From Marinilabiliaceae bacterium (GTDB lineage Bacteria > Bacteroidota > Bacteroidia > Bacteroidales > Marinilabiliaceae), in the NCBI GenBank assembly GCA_027010905.1, contig JALVBA010000173.1, positions 1 through 8,793 on the forward strand: DNA of 8,793 nucleotides, read 5' to 3'. Every line of letters starts with the position of its first letter. Within the stretch, counting starts at the first letter, position 1. This document shows positions 6,901 to 8,793 of this stretch, piece by piece. The notes beneath the pieces were generated by a model that saw only the letters and a program-made list of their open reading frames with translations, searched no databases and was not told the origin of the DNA. The position numbers and the translations under genes were made by a program.

Positions 6901-8778
6901 GACACCTGAACCTCCGACAGGAGTACTGCTAAGTGTCAGTATTCCATTATCACAAACAGCACCATCATTATCTGCTGAAATTGTTGGATTTGCATTTACA
7001 ATAACAATAGTAGTGGTAATGTTGGTACAAGTACCATCATCAACAGTTAATGTATATGTACCTGCCTGAGTCGTAGTTATATTATTTATTACTGGATTTT
7101 GATTTGTACTTGTGAAACCACCGGGGCCTGACCAACTATAAGTATAAACACCTGTTCCTTCGATGGCACTACCTGTAAGAGTTAAAGTTCCTCCTTCACA
7201 AACTTCACCGTCATTTGTTGCAGTTGCAACAGGAGCATCATTAACTACAACAGTTGTAGATACCGGAAGGCTGACACAACTATGTTGGTCGGTCGCAGTA
7301 ACAGTATAACTGCCTGCCTGATTTAAGGCAATATTAGATATTGAAGGGTTTTCAGATATACTGCTAAAACTTTGAGGTCCGCTCCAACTGTATACATAGG
7401 GTGTTGAGCCATTATTGTCAGGATTAGCACTTAATGTTAAAGTTCCAAACTCACAAACATCTCCATCATTTGTAGGAGCAACAACTGGTAAAACATTTAT
7501 CTCAACATTGGTTGAAACTGTAGTACTACCACAATTGTTTGCATCAGTAACTGTTACGAAATAGTTACCTGCTTTTGCCAAAGTAACACCATTAATGACA
7601 GGATCTTTATCTGTACTTGTAAATCCATCAGGCCCTGTCCATGCATAAGTAAAAGGAGCCAGGCCACCGGTAACAGTAGTTGTTAATGTCAAATTAGCAC
7701 CAACACATAAAGCACCATTATTTGAAGCTATAGCAACGGGATTCTCATTTATTACAACATCTGTAGCATCACTATTAGAGCAACCTTTGCTATCGGTAAC
7801 AGTTAATGTAAACGAACCTGTATGGCCAGTAACAGCACCGTTTATTGTTGGATTTTGATCAGTAGACGAAAAACTATTAGGACCAGCCCAGCTATAACTG
7901 TACGGAGCAGTACCGCTTGCAACACTACCAGTAAGATTAAGGTCATCACCCTCACACTTAGGCGTGTCACTACTTGCAGTAGCAACAGGTGTAGGATTAA
8001 CCGTTACAGTTGCAGTTCCGGTCATTATTGTTGAACAAGCATTGTTATTATGATTTTCAGCCTCAACAGTGTAATCAGCTGCTGTAGAAACAACAAATGT
8101 AATAGGATTCCCATCTCCCGGACTAGCGATAGCACTAACCCTAACACCATCTTTAAGAAGATAATAGTCCATAATATCTTCTGAACCTTGCAGTGTGAGA
8201 GTGACAGTCTCTCCTCCGCAAATTACCGAATTTGCCGGACCAAAAACAAATGCATCAGGAGTTTTGTGTACATATGTATAATCATACTTAGACTCTACTA
8301 CACCAATACCATCTGATTGTCTGTACTCGAAAGCAATAGCATGAGTCTCAAAGTATGATGCATCAACCCGGTCGGGATAGAAATGCAAAACAGTATTGGT
8401 TCCTGTACCTGTAATGGTATACCACTCCGAATGTTCTGTCTCAACACCTCCGTCAACAGTATAAACTCTCCACGATATACTAACAGTAGCAGGATTCCAA
8501 CTGTCAGGGACAATATCTGCTACTCCATCGGTAGAACAATACTTACTGTCAAGGCTAGTTATATTGCCATTATTACCTTTTAATCTTCCGGCACTCTTTA
8601 TAAGTTTAGTATTTCTATCAATCTCCTTCTGAACTCTTTTATATAATTTTTCCCTCTTCTTTATATCCTTTGAATAAAAAGGAGCATCGCCGTTATTTTG
8701 AGCACAATCATATTGAGGGAATATTAAAAACAACCCCAAAAGAACAATAAGCGTATTAATAATTCTCATTTTCTGCAT
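997..8778 (-). CDS. Giant secreted repeat adhesin with T9SS type B (gliding-motility-associated) C-terminal sorting domain
   Basis: A 2593-residue cell-surface protein, uninterrupted by stops. Order: signal peptide 1-26; basic helical stretch 36-68; unclassified region to 171; B-type module B0 172-261; nine PKD/Ig-like R modules 262-1014; three A modules 1015-1272; twelve B modules 1273-2371; cadherin/Big_9-like domain 2372-2490; type B sorting domain 2492-2593. No catalytic domain is recognisable, so adhesion or a surface filament, as for SprB-like proteins, is the likely role (inference). Most modules carry one pair of cysteines, suiting an exported, oxidised fold. Export would be Sec to the periplasm, then T9SS across the outer membrane, probably helped by the PorP/SprF protein encoded 19 bases downstream. 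Start: ATG at 8778 gives MQKMRII; ATG at 8769 (Met4) would give an equally good signal peptide, and no Shine-Dalgarno sequence decides between them. I find no close match to SprB itself, so no symbol is given. Confidence 0.95.
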   Translation of the reverse strand: MQKMRIINTLIVLLGLFLIFPQYDCAQNNGDAPFYSKDIKKREKLYKRVQKEIDRNTKLIKSAGRLKGNNGNITSLDSKYCSTDGVADIVPDSWNPATVSISWRVYTVDGGVETEHSEWYTITGTGTNTVLHFYPDRVDASYFETHAIAFEYRQSDGIGVVESKYDYTYVHKTPDAFVFGPANSVICGGETVTLTLQGSEDIMDYYLLKDGVRVSAIASPGDGNPITFVVSTAADYTVEAENHNNNACSTIMTGTATVTVNPTPVATASSDTPKCEGDDLNLTGSVASGTAPYSYSWAGPNSFSSTDQNPTINGAVTGHTGSFTLTVTDSKGCSNSDATDVVINENPVAIASNNGALCVGANLTLTTTVTGGLAPFTYAWTGPDGFTSTDKDPVINGVTLAKAGNYFVTVTDANNCGSTTVSTNVEINVLPVVAPTNDGDVCEFGTLTLSANPDNNGSTPYVYSWSGPQSFSSISENPSISNIALNQAGSYTVTATDQHSCVSLPVSTTVVVNDAPVATATNDGEVCEGGTLTLTGSAIEGTGVYTYSWSGPGGFTSTNQNPVINNITTTQAGTYTLTVDDGTCTNITTTIVIVNANPTISADNDGAVCDNGILTLSSTPVGGSGVYTFSWTGPGGYTSTDQSPVINPITQAQAGVYQVNVSDDKGCASVVAASTTVVVNVNPTVTASSDSPICEDGTLHLGAAPLGGDGTYTYSWTGPAGFSSSTKDPIIANILLTQAGDYDIVVTDGNSCSSAVSTATVVVNHAPVAAASSNSPVCEGATLNLLGSATEGTGVYTYSWTGPNGFTSLQQNPVIANATTAASGIYTLTVDDGNCSNVTTTTVIVNSIPSITASNNSPICEKATLNLSSTPSGGGGTYTFAWSGPDGFVSTIQNPSISNVTVAKAGNYGVIVTDVNGCSNSVSAITAVTINPSPSVMANNNSPLCEDETLDLTANGSGGTGVLNYSWTGPESYTSSLQNPSIANILQNQAGDYTVIVTDANSCADTSLTTVVVNKVTANISISTPPVGTVICAGTPVTFNASGADGSGDYNYDFHIVNGGVDSSVQNSTSVAYTTSALVDGDGIYVIVIDNTTGCTDNSTSLVMTVNPNPVITLSITSPGGNTTCTGTDVTFEATSGYFNYVYYVNNVDVQNGTSNIFTTNTLLDGDDIFVLVTSSANCSAAAPSITMTVYDLPTAGLTADTGTDIIAGTNVTFTATGGDEYQFFVNGIEMQARSGDDTYATNALVDGDVVSVNVYSANGCVSTTTLNMSVMDAINILDISASATEYCAGSSNISIYIATPQNGITYELIRTSDDAVIATITHDGTNAVQWDNILGTEEYRVEAYYLTVPASRVEMNNRVTITENPLPTTYSILPTGSVDGCGGGAGHEIKLQNSDVGVSYQLLLYGGNVGTPVAGTGAEISFGNQRTFGLYTILAVNDLTLCSEVMSNTFEIKSDGTYNLYDITGDGNFCVGTAGANVVLGGSDDGVEYHVLRDGVDIGDVWTAGGIAGHSFGPYTTVGSYTIIVNTTTGCRYPMTGSVDVVEVPLPASFNLEATQNGHFCIDDAVGVNISIAGQEKGIDYMLYRDGILVVTVSGTVDDPNAPLSFGDYNIAGTYSVEAVTPGVGCTSPMNNDIDLIADPLPTVYDVTSDGDYCTGGVTNLHLNGSEADVLYRWEREGDATTGAWINGTGGLLDFEVTGTDRYFITAIRDDGVTSCTTEMNGRFAITEKPFADLTKTLIIKAGTGTDCSDGAVIIIESSEAGVVYELSKAGVLTGNVVTGDGNDVEFPDPVVDTGATYTVLANMNGCSDVLDNTIVVNVPGAIVQFGVTGAGDICNGDPGVVFGLDGSELGVLYSLYLVDGSGPGSDKQIGGLVAGTGNAVLFDLANEEGEYYVMGDNGVDCKMDMLNRVTLSVNPLPIAFKMIGSGFFCDPADGAKIGINGSEHTVDYTLQFDDGSGKLNWGNAIGGLTGDTIIFGKFPDIGSYTVVAITEKGCTSSMNGEVVVTQKPSPQDFTVLVEDTAYCSDYSGVEMWMQHTEADIVYSVYDDSNSLISEVSGDGTDSVSLGIFMEGKYSITGAYGGDACETDMNGGKIITITELASPVKFNISVSSTNVCGSTGTDVLMDGSENGRLYYILADGVNINDTIIGTDNPVSWHVNTAITPDTISYEVIAISAGKCNLSMGRAEVIYKNSPAPFNMITEGAANSYCEGEQGIVIGLDSSEVNIGYQLVDALAEIVDFKVGDGDTIFFNNPHTSGKYTVKAVDFNSGCSNEFIDTVIVVENPMPYLFDFCCTGYVNTEELVLDGSEIGVVYSLLINDTAFIPSVDSLGTSNLINYGTKPVSGVYSVLATATGGCSVMMNGEARLYESPLIAINDLMSLSEGELIGGFNVFANDIWLNEIDSIEGEGKNLYFKLDTSWTYLDENSAGQQFSTIGDASINDEGKFEYKKLPSFYGRDSVRYIIYNTSYPERIDTATIFIFVGNVDLGSGRSFIIPNAYSPNGDNINDKFVITGIEDKEESKLEVFNRWGTMVYRSSGQNYDNEWDGKSTESSMVTAGDDLPNGTYFYVFSVKVNVEGEVVTKEYSGYIELRR
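1000..1305 (-). other. Type B T9SS C-terminal sorting domain (CHU_C / gliding motility-associated)
   Basis: Residues 2492-2593, to the natural C-terminus. The signature is clear: FIIPNAYSPNGDNINDKFVI at 2493-2512, KLEVFNRWGTMVYRS (2522 onwards), NEWDGKS, then LPNGTYFYVFSV and the closing strand YSGYIELRR. This matches the gliding-motility-associated C-terminal domain (PF13585/TIGR04131 type) of SprB-like proteins. It directs secretion through T9SS and, for studied members, depends on a partner of the SprF family. It is complete and of usual length. Confidence 0.96.
1309..1665 (-). other. Cadherin/Big_9-like domain before the sorting signal
   Basis: Residues 2372-2490. It opens AINDLMSLSEGE, has NVFANDIW near 2390-2397, then DEGKFEYKKLPSFYGRDSVR around 2442-2461 and ends in a TATIFIFV strand. 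This is the layout of bacterial cadherin-like/Big_9 domains: A-x-D-D, V-x-A-N-D, a G-x-F/V-x-Y-x-P strand, and F-x-G-x-D-S-x-x-Y. It has no cysteine, unlike nearly all modules before it. The Asp and Asn pairs could bind calcium, which is inference. Confidence 0.7.
1666..4962 (-). repeat. B array: twelve tandem modules of 87-96 residues
   Basis: Residues 1273-2371. Module starts: 1273, 1366, 1455, 1546, 1641, 1731, 1821, 1917, 2010, 2102, 2194 and 2285. Pattern: P-L-P, a short strand, G-x-F/Y-C, G-V-x-I-x-L, then the best-kept motif G-S-E-x-G-V-x-Y-x-L, often D-G, then G-T-G or G-D-G, F-G, G-x-Y-T-V-x-A, G-C-x-S-x-M-N-G, V-x-V-T-E. Identity between units is low except at these positions, so the array is old. 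Most units have two cysteines; B1 lacks the second and B12 carries an extra one. I do not recognise a named domain family; an Ig-like beta sandwich is the likely fold (inference). Confidence 0.85.
4963..5736 (-). repeat. A array: three Ig-like modules of 93, 84 and 81 residues
   Basis: Residues 1015-1107, 1108-1191 and 1192-1272. Shared features: C-x-G-T-x-V-T-F (ICAGTPVTF, TCTGTDVTF, and IAGTNVTF in the third), a Y/F-rich strand with V-N-G or V-N-N, then TSALVDGD, TNTLLDGD and TNALVDGD, I-x-V-x-V or V-S-V-N-V, and a cysteine close to the end. These are Ig-like units of the type common in Bacteroidetes adhesins, distinct from the R modules in lacking SWTGP. Module A3 has Ile1207 where the first cysteine should be, leaving Cys1261 without an in-module partner. 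Confidence 0.85.
5737..7995 (-). repeat. R array: nine tandem PKD/Ig-like modules of 82-85 residues
   Basis: Residues 262-1014. Nine units with no linkers have lengths 83, 84, 85, 82, 85, 84, 82, 85 and 83. Consensus features in order: P at position 3 with an A/V-rich strand, a cysteine near position 14 (often CEG or CED), L-x-L, a glycine-rich turn, YTYSWTGP near 31-39, GF-T/S-S, Q-N-P-x-I, AG-x-Y, T-V-T-D, a second cysteine about 57 residues after the first, and V-V-V-N at the end. SW-T/S/A-GP or its AW variants is present in every unit. The folds resemble PKD, SprB-repeat and CHU_C-associated Ig-like domains of Bacteroidetes surface proteins; which profile scores best cannot be decided by eye. 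The cysteine pair probably makes one disulfide per module. Confidence 0.93.
6271..7056 (-). repeat. Direct-repeat pair at 753-bp spacing inside the R array (6271-6303 and 7024-7056)
   Basis: The two 33-base stretches differ at only three positions, and a 19-base core is identical (taccatcatcaacagttaa at 6279-6297 and 7032-7050). They encode the same segment around LTVDDG in modules R7 and R4. The spacing is exactly 753 bp, which equals the length of modules R4+R5+R6 (251 codons), so the pair marks a duplication of three modules at once. Confidence 0.8.
7996..8265 (-). repeat. B-type module B0, separated from the main B array
   Basis: Residues 172-261. This module aligns with the B modules far downstream better than with the adjoining R modules. 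GSEDIMDYYLLKDGV matches GSDDGVEYHVLRDGV of module B3, and ACSTIMTGTATVTV matches GCRYPMTGSVDVVEV of the same module. It has the usual cysteine pair (ICGG and ACST). The R array is thus bracketed by B-type units, which suggests insertion or expansion of other module types inside a B array, or movement of a B unit. Confidence 0.7.
8266..8700 (-). other. N-terminal region of the mature adhesin: basic helix plus unclassified beta-rich domain
   Basis: Residues 27-171. Residues 36-68 are strongly basic (13 Lys/Arg against 4 Asp/Glu) and look helical: Y46, V49, I53, N56 and I60 follow 3-4 spacing, as in a short coiled coil. Residues 69-171 are rich in Trp, Tyr, Thr and Val and read as beta strands (for example VSISWRVYTV at 99-108 and HAIAFEYRQSDG near 146-157). 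This part does not resemble the repeats that follow, contains a single cysteine (Cys81), and I do not recognise a family. It would sit at the end of the protein farthest from the sorting domain. Confidence 0.6.
8701..8778 (-). other. Signal peptide of the giant adhesin
   Basis: Residues 1-26: basic start (MQKMR), a hydrophobic core of about 15 residues (IINTLIVLLGLFLIF), then PQYDCA before Q27. Cleavage after Ala26 fits signal peptidase I, leaving an N-terminal Gln as is common in T9SS substrates, although Asp at -3 is not ideal. Cys25 does not sit in a lipobox (QYDC instead of L-A/S/T-G/A-C), so I do not call a lipoprotein. Confidence 0.85.
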
Positions 8779-8793
8779 AAATCAGTGTATATC

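Noticed and set aside
5737..7995. Regular spacing of about 250 bp, considered as a non-coding satellite or CRISPR-like array
   Set aside because: The periodicity is that of protein modules in one open frame; conservation is at codon level and there are no short identical repeats with unique spacers.
8701..8709. Possible lipoprotein cysteine (Cys25) at the end of the adhesin signal peptide
   Set aside because: The residues before it are Q-Y-D instead of a lipobox, and a T9SS type B substrate is expected to use signal peptidase I.
997..8778. Possibility that the long frame is an assembly artefact of collapsed or duplicated repeats
   Set aside because: The modules differ from each other along most of their length and the frame is unbroken to a proper sorting domain, so mis-assembly is not needed to explain it, although module number in near-identical blocks could only be confirmed with long reads.

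Overview
The window holds two genes, both on the minus strand, and almost nothing else. An AT-rich Bacteroidetes (Bacteroidota) chromosome is the natural source. Both encoded proteins belong to the type IX secretion system (T9SS)/gliding world of that phylum: a giant surface protein ending in a gliding-motility-associated (type B) C-terminal sorting domain, and a PorP/SprF-family outer-membrane barrel. I cannot name a genus. There is no rRNA, tRNA, CRISPR array, insertion sequence or phage gene.

Reading in the direction of transcription (high to low coordinates), 8778-997 encodes a 2593-residue secreted repeat protein. I divide it as follows: signal peptide (residues 1-26); short basic helical stretch (36-68) and unclassified beta-rich N-terminal region (to 171); one B-type module, B0 (172-261); nine R modules of 82-85 residues, PKD/Ig-like (262-1014); three A modules (1015-1272); twelve further B modules of 87-96 residues (1273-2371); one cadherin/Big_9-like domain (2372-2490); type B sorting domain (2492-2593). 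These blocks sum exactly to the full length, with no unexplained gap between modules.

Nineteen bases after its stop codon begins the 308-residue PorP/SprF protein (977-51). In Flavobacterium johnsoniae the giant adhesin SprB needs SprF, encoded next to it, to reach the surface, so this pair looks like a giant adhesin with its dedicated partner, probably co-transcribed. The promoter lies outside the window: only 15 bases precede the first gene.

The best leads for something not already described are inside the giant protein: the 12+1 B-module family, complementary cysteine losses in adjacent modules at the A/B boundary (a candidate inter-domain disulfide), a three-module period in the R array backed by a DNA repeat at exactly 753 bp, and the strongly basic helix at the mature N-terminus. 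All other open frames, including several on the plus strand, are shadows of these two genes.
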